Shown in pieces: positions 1-8,088 of a stretch of DNA of 21,959 bases. The DNA comes from a virus: the IMG/VR virus record IMGVR_UViG_3300025086_000291, positions 1 to 21,959 of that record, one strand, 5' to 3'. A program made the translations under genes and the position numbers. Under the pieces are notes generated by a model. The model saw only the letters and a program-made list of their open reading frames with translations, did no database searches and was not told the DNA's origin. Every line of letters starts with the position of its first letter. Within the stretch, counting starts at the first letter, position 1.

Positions 1-1
1 T

Positions 2-1795
2 TGGGCAGATCAACACGCATACCTTTCCGCAGAAAGTTCAGCAGAGGGAGGAAGGTGGAAAACATTGCCGTATCAAAAAGGGATGATGGATGCGATAACT
101 AATCCTGATATAGAACAGGTGACGATAATGAAATCTGCAAGGGTTGGATATTCTAAAATTTTGAATCATGTAATTGCATATCATATACACCAAGACAGTT
201 GTCCCATTATGGTTGTGCAGCCCACTATTGAGGACGCTACTGGTTACTCAAAGGAAGAGATTGCACCTATGCTTCGTGACACAAAATGTTTACAAGGTTT
301 AGTGAGTGATGCAAAAGCAAAGGATGGTCAGAACACACTTTTACAAAAGCAATTTCCCGGTGGAACATTATCTTTGGTTGGTGCTAACTCACCTAGAGGA
401 TTTAGAAGAGTTAGTAGAAGAATAGTTTTGTTTGATGAGATAGATGGCTACCCTGCATCGGCTGGTACTGAAGGTGATCAGATAAAGCTAGGTATCAGAA
501 GAACAGAATATTATTGGAATCGCAAAATCGTTTCTGGTTCTACACCGACTGTAAAAGATTTTTCTCGTATTGAAAAAATGTTTTTGCAGACAAATCAGCA
601 GCGTTATTACTGCCCATGTCCTGAGTGTGGTCATATGCAGTATTTAAGATGGGCGCAGTTTAAGTGGGAGAATAATGATCCTGATACTGTTAAATATCAA
701 TGCGAATCTTGTAATCACCTAATACCTCATAACAAAAAAAGATGGATGGTAGAACGTGGTCGTTGGCAGGCAACAGCACCGGGAAAAACTAAGCACGTTG
801 GTTTTCATATCTGGGCTGCATATTCATATTCACCTAATGCTAGTTGGTCTAATCTTGTAGAAGAATTTTTATTAAGTAAGGATGATCCAGAGCAGTTAAA
901 AACTTGGATTAATACAATTTTAGGAGAGACATGGGAAGATGAATATCAAGCAAAGGTCGGTGCAGATGCTTTGATGATTAGAGCATCAGAGGCAACTTAT
1001 GAAAGAGCAAAACCATTAGAAGAAGTATTATTTTTAACTGCTGGAATTGATACACAGGATGACAGATTAAGTTTGTCTGTTTTTGGTTTTGGTAGAGAAG
1101 AGGAAATGTTTTTAATAGATCGACAAGTATTGTATGGGTCGCCTGCAAGAGCAGATGTATGGAAACAGCTTGATGAAATTTTACTTGGTAAATTTAAAAA
1201 TACAAAAGGAAAAGAATTAAAAATTGAGAGTGCTGCGATTGATACTGGTGGTCACTTTACACATGAGGTCTATCAGTACGTTAGAGAAAGATCACATCTT
1301 GGCTTGATTGGTATAAAAGGTGTTGGTCAGAAAGGAAAACCAGCTTTAGGTAAGCCATCAAAAGTAGATATAAATTTTACTGGTAAAGCGTTAAAGAAAG
1401 GAGTGCAATTATTTCCTGTCGGGGTAGACGTTATAAAAACAACTCTTAGTAACAAGTTAAAAGACGCAAGTATAGGTCAAGGATATATACATTTCTACCC
1501 AACAATCACACCAGATTATTTTCAAGAACTAACAGCAGAAAAACAAGTATTAAAGTATAAAAATGGCTATCAAGAACGTGTTTGGGTCAAAAAAAGCAAT
1601 GCTAGGAACGAAGCGTTAGATGAAATGGTCTATGCGTGGGCTGCATACCAAAGATTGCTGCAAAAATATGACAGGAGAACTATATATGACCAGTTTGAAA
1701 GAAAAATTAATCCTAATATGCCTCTAAAGGAGACTAAGGTAGACTTAAATCAAACTAAATCGGCTAAAAAGTCGAATTTTGTCGCTAATTGGTAA
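2..1795 (+). CDS. terL: Phage terminase large subunit, GpA family (5' partial)
   Basis: ATPase and nuclease that cuts concatemeric phage DNA and pumps it into the prohead through the portal. The frame is open to the left edge. The 21 codons before the TTG at 65 read WADQHAYLSAESSAEGGRW..., the conserved N-terminus of lambda gpA-type terminases, so the gene starts outside the window and the TTG is not its start. Numbering from the first in-window codon, I see a degenerate Walker A (K44-SARVGYS-K52), a Walker B (VLFDE, 142-146), a zinc-ribbon pair CPEC/CESC (206/209 and 234/237) and candidate nuclease acidic residues D350 (GIDT), D414 (AIDT) and D540 (ALDEMVYAW). The basic, lysine-rich C-terminus would fit portal or DNA contact (inference). 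The small terminase subunit should lie just upstream. The family call is secure. Confidence 0.96.
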   Translation, partial: WADQHAYLSAESSAEGGRWKTLPYQKGMMDAITNPDIEQVTIMKSARVGYSKILNHVIAYHIHQDSCPIMVVQPTIEDATGYSKEEIAPMLRDTKCLQGLVSDAKAKDGQNTLLQKQFPGGTLSLVGANSPRGFRRVSRRIVLFDEIDGYPASAGTEGDQIKLGIRRTEYYWNRKIVSGSTPTVKDFSRIEKMFLQTNQQRYYCPCPECGHMQYLRWAQFKWENNDPDTVKYQCESCNHLIPHNKKRWMVERGRWQATAPGKTKHVGFHIWAAYSYSPNASWSNLVEEFLLSKDDPEQLKTWINTILGETWEDEYQAKVGADALMIRASEATYERAKPLEEVLFLTAGIDTQDDRLSLSVFGFGREEEMFLIDRQVLYGSPARADVWKQLDEILLGKFKNTKGKELKIESAAIDTGGHFTHEVYQYVRERSHLGLIGIKGVGQKGKPALGKPSKVDINFTGKALKKGVQLFPVGVDVIKTTLSNKLKDASIGQGYIHFYPTITPDYFQELTAEKQVLKYKNGYQERVWVKKSNARNEALDEMVYAWAAYQRLLQKYDRRTIYDQFERKINPNMPLKETKVDLNQTKSAKKSNFVANW

Positions 1796-1800
1796 AAAAA

Positions 1801-2385
1801 ATGGCTATTCCACAAACTATTCGAGCAGGGGATTTTATCCAATGGAACATTCCAGCGAGTCAGGATTATTATGGAAACTCTATAAGCAGTCCAGATTGGT
1901 CGGTTGTTTATTATTTAAGAACAAATACAGGCCCAGTAGGGGCAACAGTTAATAGTTCTGCTTATAACGATGGATTTAAATTTACGATTGCAAGTAATGT
2001 AACATCTACATTTACTTCTGGTAATTGGTATTACCAAGCAGTTGCTAATAAGTCAGGAGCAGAAAAACAAACAATTTATACTGGATCGTTTGAGGTTTTA
2101 AAATCTTTAGAATATTCTGGTACTGCTTTAAATTATGATGGCAGATCTCAGGTAGAAAAAGATTTAGAAACAATACAAACAGCTATAAGAAATATTATTA
2201 GTGGTGGTGCGATACAAGAATATAAAATAGGAACACGAAATGCTAAAAAATATGAGTTGTCAGAGTTAATAATGTTAGAAGCAAGATACAAAGCAGAACT
2301 TGTTAGAGAAAAACAAGCAGAATTGATTGATAATGGTCTTGGCAATCCGAGAGCAACTTTTGTACGTTTTAACGAGGCATACTAA
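1801..2385 (+). CDS. Head-tail joining/neck protein: Ig-like N-terminal domain plus gpW-like C-terminal domain
   Basis: A 194-residue protein between terminase and portal, the position of gpW in lambda. The first ~100 residues (from IRAGDFIQWNIP through GSFEVLKSL) are rich in aromatic and beta-forming residues, including a WYYQAVA strand, and look like a small Ig-like sandwich. The last ~75 residues follow the gpW pattern: a helix (LETIQTAIRNIISGG), a basic beta turn (EYKIGTRNAKKYEL), a helix (LSELIMLEARYKAEL) and a tail ending NPRATFVRF. lambda gpW (68 residues) plugs the portal after packaging, so a neck role is inferred. I chose ATG 1801 over the in-frame TTG at 1789, which lies inside the terminase frame; neither has a clear Shine-Dalgarno. 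The stop overlaps the portal start (TAATG). The product was assigned from position and pattern only. Confidence 0.72.
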   Translation: MAIPQTIRAGDFIQWNIPASQDYYGNSISSPDWSVVYYLRTNTGPVGATVNSSAYNDGFKFTIASNVTSTFTSGNWYYQAVANKSGAEKQTIYTGSFEVLKSLEYSGTALNYDGRSQVEKDLETIQTAIRNIISGGAIQEYKIGTRNAKKYELSELIMLEARYKAELVREKQAELIDNGLGNPRATFVRFNEAY

Positions 2386-3938
2386 TGGGAATACGATCTA
2401 ACATTGCAACTGCTGTAAAAAGAGTTCTTGGGTTTGGTAGAAATGCTAGTAGTTTAGGAAGTCTTAAAAGAGCATATCAAGGTGCATTAGTTTCTAGGCT
2501 TACTTCCGATTGGATGAGTAGCCAGTTAAGTGCTGATGCCGAAATAAGGAATAGTTTGCGTAAGCTAAGAGATAGATCACGAGAATTAGTAAGAAACAAT
2601 CCTTATGCTAGACAAGCGAAGCGTACAACACAAATAAATATTGTTGGTACAGGGATGAAGTTTCAATCTCTTGTATTACAACAGAGAGGAGGAAAAAGAG
2701 ATCAACGTGTTAATAATATTATTGAGGAAGCATGGTCAGAATGGACACAGGCAGATAGTTGTGATTGCGCTGGTAGATATAGTTTCCACGAATTTGAGTG
2801 GTTAGCTGCTGGTGCATTATGCGAATCAGGAGAAGCAATATTTAGAGTTGTAAAGCAACAGTTTGGTAATTCAAAAATACCTCTTGGATTGCAACTGATT
2901 GAAAGTGATTTGTTAGATGAGGAATATGATGGCAAGACGCTCACTAAAGGTAATGAGTGGAGAAATGGTGTCGAGATTGACAGTTGGGGTCGACCTGTAC
3001 GTTATGCAATTCTTAAGAAACATCCGGGCGATGCGTATTACTTGGATTATGCAAATAAACAGTCTTTGCATATCTTTATAAATGCTTCTGAGATTATTCA
3101 TTTGTTTATGCCAGAACGACCCGGCCAGAACAGAGGAGTGCCTTGGTTTCATAGTGTGATGAATGATATGCACCAATTACAGGGATATGAAGAAGCTGCT
3201 GTTATACGAGCGAGGGCTGGTGCAAGTATCATGGGATTTATTCAAAACGATCAGGGTGAATTGATTGGTGATGATGTACAAAACGCACAGAGAATACAAA
3301 ACTTTGAGCCGGGTACATTTAGATATTTGATGCCAAATGAGACTGTGAATGTTCCTGACATTGACTATCCATCTCAACAGTACGAAATGTTTGTGAAAAA
3401 CAAGATTAGACGTTTTGCAACAGGAATAGGATGCAGTTTTGAAACTATTAGTAAAGACTTTTCAGAAACTAATTATTCAAGTTCAAGACTTAGTTTGTTA
3501 GAAGACAGGCAACATTGGAGCTTCTGTCAAAAATACATGATTAAAAACTTTCATTTAAGAGTTTTTAAAATGTGGATAGAACTTGCGGTATTAACAGGTG
3601 AGTTAGATTTTCCTGATTATTCTGCAAATTCCATGAGGTATTGCAAACCAAGATGGACACCACCAGCACAACACTATGTTGATCCTCTTAAAGAAGCGAA
3701 AGCATATAGAGAATTAGAACAAGCTGGTTATATGACTAAATCACAAGTCATAGCACAGACAAATGGTGGTGATTATGACGATATTGTTTCTGAGATTGCA
3801 AGAGAGCAAGAGGTTGCTAAGTCGTTAGGGGTAACATTAGATAAAGATTTAGATTTAGAGGTAGAAATAGGACAGGAAGCACCTCCGACTCCAGAACCTA
3901 CTAGAGCTAAAAAAACACGCAAAAAGAAAACTGATTAA
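2385..3938 (+). CDS. Portal protein, lambda gpB family
   Basis: A 517-residue dodecameric portal expected at one capsid vertex, forming the DNA channel and the docking site for terminase and then the neck. The N-terminus is typical of the lambda-type portal family: an arginine-rich helix followed by ELVRNNPYARQAKRTTQINI and VGTGMKFQ. The middle contains ESDLLDEEYDG and IIHLFMPERPGQNRGVPW, and then an 'IGCSFETISKDFSETNYSSSR' segment shared by this family. The C-terminus is acidic and then strongly basic (RAKKTRKKKTD). Its ATG overlaps the preceding stop by one base, and the polyprotein starts 2 bp after its stop, so the head genes look translationally coupled. Confidence 0.95.
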   Translation: MGIRSNIATAVKRVLGFGRNASSLGSLKRAYQGALVSRLTSDWMSSQLSADAEIRNSLRKLRDRSRELVRNNPYARQAKRTTQINIVGTGMKFQSLVLQQRGGKRDQRVNNIIEEAWSEWTQADSCDCAGRYSFHEFEWLAAGALCESGEAIFRVVKQQFGNSKIPLGLQLIESDLLDEEYDGKTLTKGNEWRNGVEIDSWGRPVRYAILKKHPGDAYYLDYANKQSLHIFINASEIIHLFMPERPGQNRGVPWFHSVMNDMHQLQGYEEAAVIRARAGASIMGFIQNDQGELIGDDVQNAQRIQNFEPGTFRYLMPNETVNVPDIDYPSQQYEMFVKNKIRRFATGIGCSFETISKDFSETNYSSSRLSLLEDRQHWSFCQKYMIKNFHLRVFKMWIELAVLTGELDFPDYSANSMRYCKPRWTPPAQHYVDPLKEAKAYRELEQAGYMTKSQVIAQTNGGDYDDIVSEIAREQEVAKSLGVTLDKDLDLEVEIGQEAPPTPEPTRAKKTRKKKTD

Positions 3939-3940
3939 TC

Positions 3941-6427
3941 ATGGCAAATGTAAACGGTACTGATATTAATCTGATGCCTACAGATGGTATGAGGACAGAA
4001 GCTAAAAGATATAGAGCATGGAAAAAAGAAGGAGAAGGTGGTGGTACAGATGTTGCTAGAACAAGAGCAACACAAATATTAAGCGGAAACGAGCTATCAC
4101 CAGATACAGTTATTACAATGAACGCATGGTTCGCCCGACACGAATCAGATAAAGCAGGGAAAGGCTTCCGTCAGGGGGAAGATGGCTATCCTAGTAATGG
4201 TAGAGTAGCTTGGGCTGCTTGGGGCGGTGATGCTGGACAAACTTGGTCTGGTTCAAAGTCTAATTCAATCAAAAAAGCAAGAGAACGCACTATGACTGAA
4301 GAAACAAAAACAGAACAAAGAGCCGAACCTGATGGTTTGAAGGTCGGGGATTTTGTTCGTTGGAACTCTAGCGGTGGTACAGCTAGAGGAAAAATTGATC
4401 GTATCACTAGAGATGGATCAATAGATGTACCTGATAGTTCTTTTACTATTACTGGAACAGCAGAAGACCCTGCTGCACTTATAACTCTTTACAGAAATGG
4501 TGAAGTCACAGATCGTAAGGTTGGTCATAAGTTTTCTACTTTGACTAAAATTGCAGCGATTAGATCTGTAGATCCAACAGATAAGCTTGAGCGAAAAGAA
4601 GTAACAGATTTCAAAAATGTTAAATCCAGAACATTTGAGTTTCCGTTCTCTTCTGAGTATCCAGTAAAAAGATATTTTGGTAACGAAGTATTAAGTCACG
4701 ATGATGGTGCTGCTGATCTTAGCCGATTAAATGATGGCGGTGCAGTTCTCTTCAATCACAATATGGACAAACCTATTGGGGTAGTGGAGTCAGCAAGGAT
4801 TGATTCAGAAACTAAGCGTGGTTATGCCAAGATTCGTTTCTCAAGAAATAAGTTTGCATCTGAGGTTTTACAAGATGTTCAAGATGGAATATTAAGAGGT
4901 ATAAGCTTTGGATATAGTATCAATGATATTGATGAGACAGAAGATGGTATGCTTGCTCGGTCATGGTCGGTACACGAATTATCGGTTGTAACTGTTCCGG
5001 CTGACCCTACAATCGGCTTCGGAAGGAGCTTGATTTCACCCTCACAAGGCAATAGTATTACTATGGAAGATAACTCCCCCATTGAGGAGATTAATTCTGC
5101 GGTTGAATCCGCATCACCCTCGGTTCGCACTATGGAAGAATCAACTAAAGAAACTGCGGTTGATACGGCTACTGAAGCCGTAGAGATCGACATCAAAGCC
5201 GAAGTACAACGTGCTATTGATGAAAATAATGCTCGTACAGCATCAATCACTTCTCTATGTCGTGAGTTCGGAAAGTATGGAGCAGAAGAGCTTACTGATT
5301 CACTTATTAAATCTAATAAGTCACCAGCAGAAGCCAAAGCAGCTATCCTCGATCTTGTGAAGAACAAGGCAGAGGCAGTAAATACACCAATCCGTTCTAC
5401 TGACATGAGTACTAATGAAGTTGGCCTAGAGCCAAAAGAAGTAAAAAAATTCTCTTTCTTGAGAGCTTTAAATGCTTTAGCAAATCCTACAGATCGTCAA
5501 GCTCAAGAAGCAGCAGCTTTTGAGAGAGAAGTTTCTGAGGAAGCATCTAAGAGATATGACAAGCCTGCAAACGGCATCTTAGTTCCTAACGAAGTTCTAA
5601 AAAGAGACTTGAACGTAGGTACTGCAACTGCTGGTGGTAACTTAGTTCCAACAGAATTACTTGCTGGTTCATTCATCGACATTCTTAGAAAGAGAATGGC
5701 TGTAATGGCAACAAACCCAACAATGCTTACAGGATTGTCTGGTAATGTTTCAATTCCAAGAATGACATCTACATCAACTGCGTACTTCGTGGGTGAGTCT
5801 GGATCTCCAACAGAAAGTCAGCAAGCTTTCGATCAGGTCAACATGACACCTAAGACAGTTGGTGCATTTGTTGATTACTCAAGAAGATTATTGCTTCAGT
5901 CATCTATAGACGTTGAAACAATGATTAGAGATGATATTGCAAAGGTTATTGCTACTAAGCTTGATAACGCAGCAATCTATGGTTCTGGTAGTTCTAACGA
6001 GCCTCTTGGAATTAAAGATACAACTGGTGTAGGTACACAGACAATCAGTACATTTGGTACTTTTGCTGAGTACATCGGAATGGAAACAGATGTTGCAGCA
6101 GCAAACGCTGATGTAGCTAATATGTTCTACCTAATAAATGCTTCTGCTAGAGGTGCTTTGAAGTCAACAGAAAAAGCTTCAAACACAGCACAGTTTGTAT
6201 TTGAGAACAATGAAATAAATGGCTATCCAGCTATTGTTTCTAACCAACTTGCAAACAACGATGTTCTCTTTGGAGACTTCTCACAGTTTGTAATCGGTAT
6301 GTGGTCTGGTTTAGATCTAACAGTTGATCCTTATGCAAATGCAACTGCTGGTAGCGTAAGAATCATAGCTCTACAAGACGTAGACTTTGGAGTAAAACAA
6401 CCGGGTGCGTTCTGTTTCGGAACATAA
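3941..6427 (+). CDS. Head polyprotein: WGGD-motif domain, Tudor-like domain, S78 prohead protease, scaffold/delta region, HK97-fold major capsid
   Basis: One uninterrupted 828-residue frame. Residues ~15-115 form a domain with RYRAWKKEGEGGG and a NGRVAWAAWGGDAG motif; I know this domain only as a phage-associated unknown. Residues ~133-205 (LKVGDFVRWNSSGGTARGKI ... VGHKFSTLTKI) match the small Tudor-like DUF2945 fold. Residues ~213-362 are a prohead protease, with candidate catalytic His273 (LFNHN), Ser322 (GISFGY) and the SWSVHELS strand (His345). Residues ~370-500 are Glu/Ala/Lys-rich and helical, as expected for a scaffold/delta domain. Residues ~545-828 are the capsid: LVPNEVLKRD, ATAGGNLVPTELL, IPRMTSTSTAYFVGE, AAIYGSG and a C-terminal beta section. 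The shell subunit is presumably released by the fused protease. I found no convincing ribosome binding site in front of internal Met codons (5063, 5129, 5405), so the capsid is probably made only in this fusion. Domain limits are approximate. Confidence 0.93.
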   Translation: MANVNGTDINLMPTDGMRTEAKRYRAWKKEGEGGGTDVARTRATQILSGNELSPDTVITMNAWFARHESDKAGKGFRQGEDGYPSNGRVAWAAWGGDAGQTWSGSKSNSIKKARERTMTEETKTEQRAEPDGLKVGDFVRWNSSGGTARGKIDRITRDGSIDVPDSSFTITGTAEDPAALITLYRNGEVTDRKVGHKFSTLTKIAAIRSVDPTDKLERKEVTDFKNVKSRTFEFPFSSEYPVKRYFGNEVLSHDDGAADLSRLNDGGAVLFNHNMDKPIGVVESARIDSETKRGYAKIRFSRNKFASEVLQDVQDGILRGISFGYSINDIDETEDGMLARSWSVHELSVVTVPADPTIGFGRSLISPSQGNSITMEDNSPIEEINSAVESASPSVRTMEESTKETAVDTATEAVEIDIKAEVQRAIDENNARTASITSLCREFGKYGAEELTDSLIKSNKSPAEAKAAILDLVKNKAEAVNTPIRSTDMSTNEVGLEPKEVKKFSFLRALNALANPTDRQAQEAAAFEREVSEEASKRYDKPANGILVPNEVLKRDLNVGTATAGGNLVPTELLAGSFIDILRKRMAVMATNPTMLTGLSGNVSIPRMTSTSTAYFVGESGSPTESQQAFDQVNMTPKTVGAFVDYSRRLLLQSSIDVETMIRDDIAKVIATKLDNAAIYGSGSSNEPLGIKDTTGVGTQTISTFGTFAEYIGMETDVAAANADVANMFYLINASARGALKSTEKASNTAQFVFENNEINGYPAIVSNQLANNDVLFGDFSQFVIGMWSGLDLTVDPYANATAGSVRIIALQDVDFGVKQPGAFCFGT

Positions 6428-6431
6428 TCAC

Positions 6432-6764
6432 ATGAAGGTTAAACTGCTAAGAGCAACAATGATCGCTGGAGTCCCAACGGACTCTGGCTCTATTGTTGAT
6501 GTTGAACAGCATACTGGTGAATATCTAGTTGCTATTGACAAGGCTGAAGCTTATGTTGAAGCTTGCGAAGCACCTATACCTAGTGCAGAAACACTTGTTG
6601 AGGAAGAGCCTACTTCTGAAGATAAAGTTGATTTTGTTCAGATGACAAAAGCACAACTTGAAGTTTACGGAAGACAATTAGGACTTGAACTTGATAAGCG
6701 ACATAACAAAGCTGATCTAATTGTTGAATTAGAGGAAGCAATCTCAATTAAGGAGGAATCTTAA
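6432..6764 (+). CDS. Small head protein with C-terminal HeH/LEM-like motif
   Basis: A 110-residue protein just after the capsid frame, in the position of lambda gpFI. The N-terminal ~45 residues (KVKLLRATMIAGVPTDSGSIVDVE ... KAEAYVEA) look like a small beta barrel, followed by an acidic linker (VEEEPTSEDKVD). Residues ~72-105 (QMTKAQLEVYGRQLGLEL then HNKADLIVELEEAI) fit the helix-extended-loop-helix (HeH/SAP-like) pattern common in phage head proteins. The frame also opens upstream at 6405 inside the capsid gene, but ATG 6432 gives the conserved-looking MKVKLLRA start. A role in head completion or packaging is inferred from position. Confidence 0.7.
   Translation: MKVKLLRATMIAGVPTDSGSIVDVEQHTGEYLVAIDKAEAYVEACEAPIPSAETLVEEEPTSEDKVDFVQMTKAQLEVYGRQLGLELDKRHNKADLIVELEEAISIKEES
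6750..6756 (+). promoter_or_regulatory. Strong Shine-Dalgarno for the 6766 gene
   Basis: AAGGAGG lies 9 bases before ATG 6766, inside the last codons of the preceding HeH gene. It is one of the best-matched ribosome binding sites in the head block, where most starts rely on overlap. This suggests the 6766 product is needed in high copy. Confidence 0.8.
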
Positions 6765-6765
6765 A

Positions 6766-7149
6766 ATGTCTGTTATACAACAGAACCTAGAGAAGTTAAC
6801 TGTTGTTGCTGGTGTTGCTACTGCTGCTGTAACAAGCACAGCTACATCAAGTGCAATAGATTTACTCGAATACGATGGCGATGTGATGTTAATTTTGGAT
6901 AGTGCTGCTGGTGGCGGTTCTTCTCCAACATTAGATATAAAACTAACCGAATCAGACGAGACAGGTGGTACATACACAGATTTATCTGGTGCTACTTTTA
7001 CTCAAGTAACTGGCTCTGCTTCAATGCAAACACTTGCAATCAATAAAGATTCAAGTAAGCGTTTCATTAAGATTGTGCAAACAATCGGTGGATCATCCCC
7101 AACATTTACTTTTAGTATCAATTTGATTGGTCTTAAAAAGTACGGCTAA
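6766..7149 (+). CDS. Probable head decoration or minor structural protein
   Basis: A 127-residue protein of beta-sandwich character: alternating hydrophobic strands (AIDLLEYDGDVMLILDSA, SPTLDIKLTESDET, TFTFSINLIGLKKYG) with Gly/Ser/Thr-rich loops, no cysteine and no membrane segment. I recognise the general pattern from structural genes of other siphophages but cannot assign a family with certainty. It lies directly after the capsid and HeH genes, has a near-perfect Shine-Dalgarno, and is followed at once by a terminator, which places it as the last gene of a high-expression head block. That suggests a capsid-stabilising (gpD-like in role, not in sequence) or other abundant virion protein. 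Confidence 0.6.
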   Translation: MSVIQQNLEKLTVVAGVATAAVTSTATSSAIDLLEYDGDVMLILDSAAGGGSSPTLDIKLTESDETGGTYTDLSGATFTQVTGSASMQTLAINKDSSKRFIKIVQTIGGSSPTFTFSINLIGLKKYG

Positions 7150-7155
7150 ATAGTT

Positions 7156-7181
7156 AGCCCTCTAACGAGGGCTTTTTTTTT
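7156..7181 (+). terminator. Intrinsic terminator after the head block
   Basis: A perfect 7-bp stem, AGCCCTC (7156-7162) and GAGGGCT (7167-7173), with a TAAC loop, followed by nine T residues (7173-7181). It sits between the last head gene (stop at 7149) and the next start (ATG 7185), so connector and tail genes must be reached by readthrough or antitermination. I see no promoter in the few bases left. Confidence 0.92.
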
Positions 7182-7184
7182 CTC

Positions 7185-7463
7185 ATGGCTTTTACAGAGG
7201 ATATAGATACTTTCTTTGGAGATTTTTCTGAGGATGTATTCTATGACAATGCTACTTATAAAGGAATCCTAGAGCAGCCAGATGAGATTGTTGCTGATGA
7301 TCGTGTATTGACTACTGATTATCAATTAACAGTTAAGACTGTAGATTTAGGTTCTTTAGCATATGACACGCAGATAGAAGTCAGTAATGTGAAATACAAA
7401 GTCAGGAGTGCTAGGAAAATAGATGATGGTACTTTATCTGTAATTTCTTTAATGAAGGTTTGA
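7185..7463 (+). CDS. Head-tail connector, gpFII-like adaptor
   Basis: A 92-residue protein with the layout of lambda FII-type attachment proteins: an acidic N-terminus (FTEDIDTFFGDFSEDVFYDNATYKG), a 'LTVKTVDLGSLAYDTQIEV' strand block and the terminal 'YKVRSARKIDDGTLSVISLM' strands. This family binds the bottom of the neck and provides the surface on which the finished tail docks. ATG 7185 is only 3 bases after the terminator T-tract. The only nearby purine-rich match to 16S rRNA is GAGGG in the 3' arm of the terminator stem, 13 bases before the ATG. The next gene starts 1 bp after its stop. Confidence 0.75.
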   Translation: MAFTEDIDTFFGDFSEDVFYDNATYKGILEQPDEIVADDRVLTTDYQLTVKTVDLGSLAYDTQIEVSNVKYKVRSARKIDDGTLSVISLMKV

Positions 7464-7464
7464 T

Positions 7465-7893
7465 ATGGCTAGTAAAAGAGAACAGATATTAGCAAAAATC
7501 AAAACCAATCTTACTGGAACTACAGGAGTAGGAACTCGCATTTATCGAAGCAGAGCCGAGCCAATGACTAGAGAAGAATCACCTTCTCTTGTTGTTGAAT
7601 TTGTAACAGACGAACCTACTGTTAATAGTGCAACTTATTTAAAATTAGATTGGACATTAAGAGTAAGAATCGTTGTAGTTGTTAGATCACAAACACCTGA
7701 TACTTCAGCAGATCCTACCGTTGAAAGTTTACATTCCAAAGTTGTTAATGATCCAACTCTAGGAGGACTTTCCATTGATGTTAGACCAGCAACAGTAACC
7801 TTTGATGTTATTGAAGCGGATCAACCAGCAGGGATAATATCCTGTGAGTATGAAGTAGATTACAGGAGTAGTTATAACGATTTATCAACATGA
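7465..7893 (+). CDS. Tail terminator protein, gpU-like
   Basis: A 142-residue protein with a start pattern typical of tail terminator/completion proteins: SKREQILAKIKTNLTGTTGVGTRIYRSRAEP. It continues with a WTLRVRIVVVVRSQTPD strand, VESLHSKVVNDPTLGGLSIDV and EADQPAGIISCEYEVDYRS. Such proteins form a hexameric ring that stops tube polymerisation and joins the tail to the neck. Its size is close to lambda gpU (about 130 residues). It lies between the FII-like adaptor and the tube gene, so one protein here seems to fill the Z/U interval of lambda. It could be annotated Z-like in other schemes. Confidence 0.75.
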   Translation: MASKREQILAKIKTNLTGTTGVGTRIYRSRAEPMTREESPSLVVEFVTDEPTVNSATYLKLDWTLRVRIVVVVRSQTPDTSADPTVESLHSKVVNDPTLGGLSIDVRPATVTFDVIEADQPAGIISCEYEVDYRSSYNDLST

Positions 7894-7935
7894 TTTACAA
7901 TGTAACTACAACCCTAACAACCCTGATTGTTTATT

Positions 7936-8088
7936 ATGGAGTATGAAATTCCAAATGAGGGCGGTACTTACATACTGAACCCGAAAACTGGCAAACGTAA
8001 GCTAGTTCAACAAACTTCACAAGCTGAACCCCCTACAGAGGTAACTACAGATGGCACAACTGACAAGGAAGAGAGTAATTCTTATTGA
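7936..8088 (+). CDS. Small overlapping ORF, 50 residues, hypothetical
   Basis: ATG 7936 opens a 50-codon frame, MEYEIPNEGGTYILNPKTGK... to TGA at 8086-8088, overlapping the first 38 bases of the tail tube gene in another frame. The GGTY-x-x-(N/D)PKTG-x-x-x-x-V pattern resembles small proteins I recall next to tail tube genes in other siphophages, which supports it being real. The residue composition is hydrophilic with an acidic/Thr-rich tail. It fills the only sizeable gap (157 bp) in this block. No function is assigned; translational coupling to the tube gene is possible. Confidence 0.6.
   Translation: MEYEIPNEGGTYILNPKTGKRKLVQQTSQAEPPTEVTTDGTTDKEESNSY

Noticed and set aside
65-67. TTG as the start codon of the terminase
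   Set aside because: The 21 codons before it, open to the window edge, carry the conserved WADxxxYLSAESSAE-type terminase N-terminus, so the real start is upstream of the window.
4879-5406. 175-codon minus-strand open frame, and similar ones at 9892-10518 and 21013-21285
   Set aside because: They lie opposite well-supported structural genes and have Ser/Ala/Val-rich shadow composition without ribosome sites or domain patterns.
7890-7946. 18-codon frame starting at the stop of the tail terminator gene (ATGA overlap)
   Set aside because: Too short, no recognisable pattern; at most a coupling peptide leading to the ATG at 7936.
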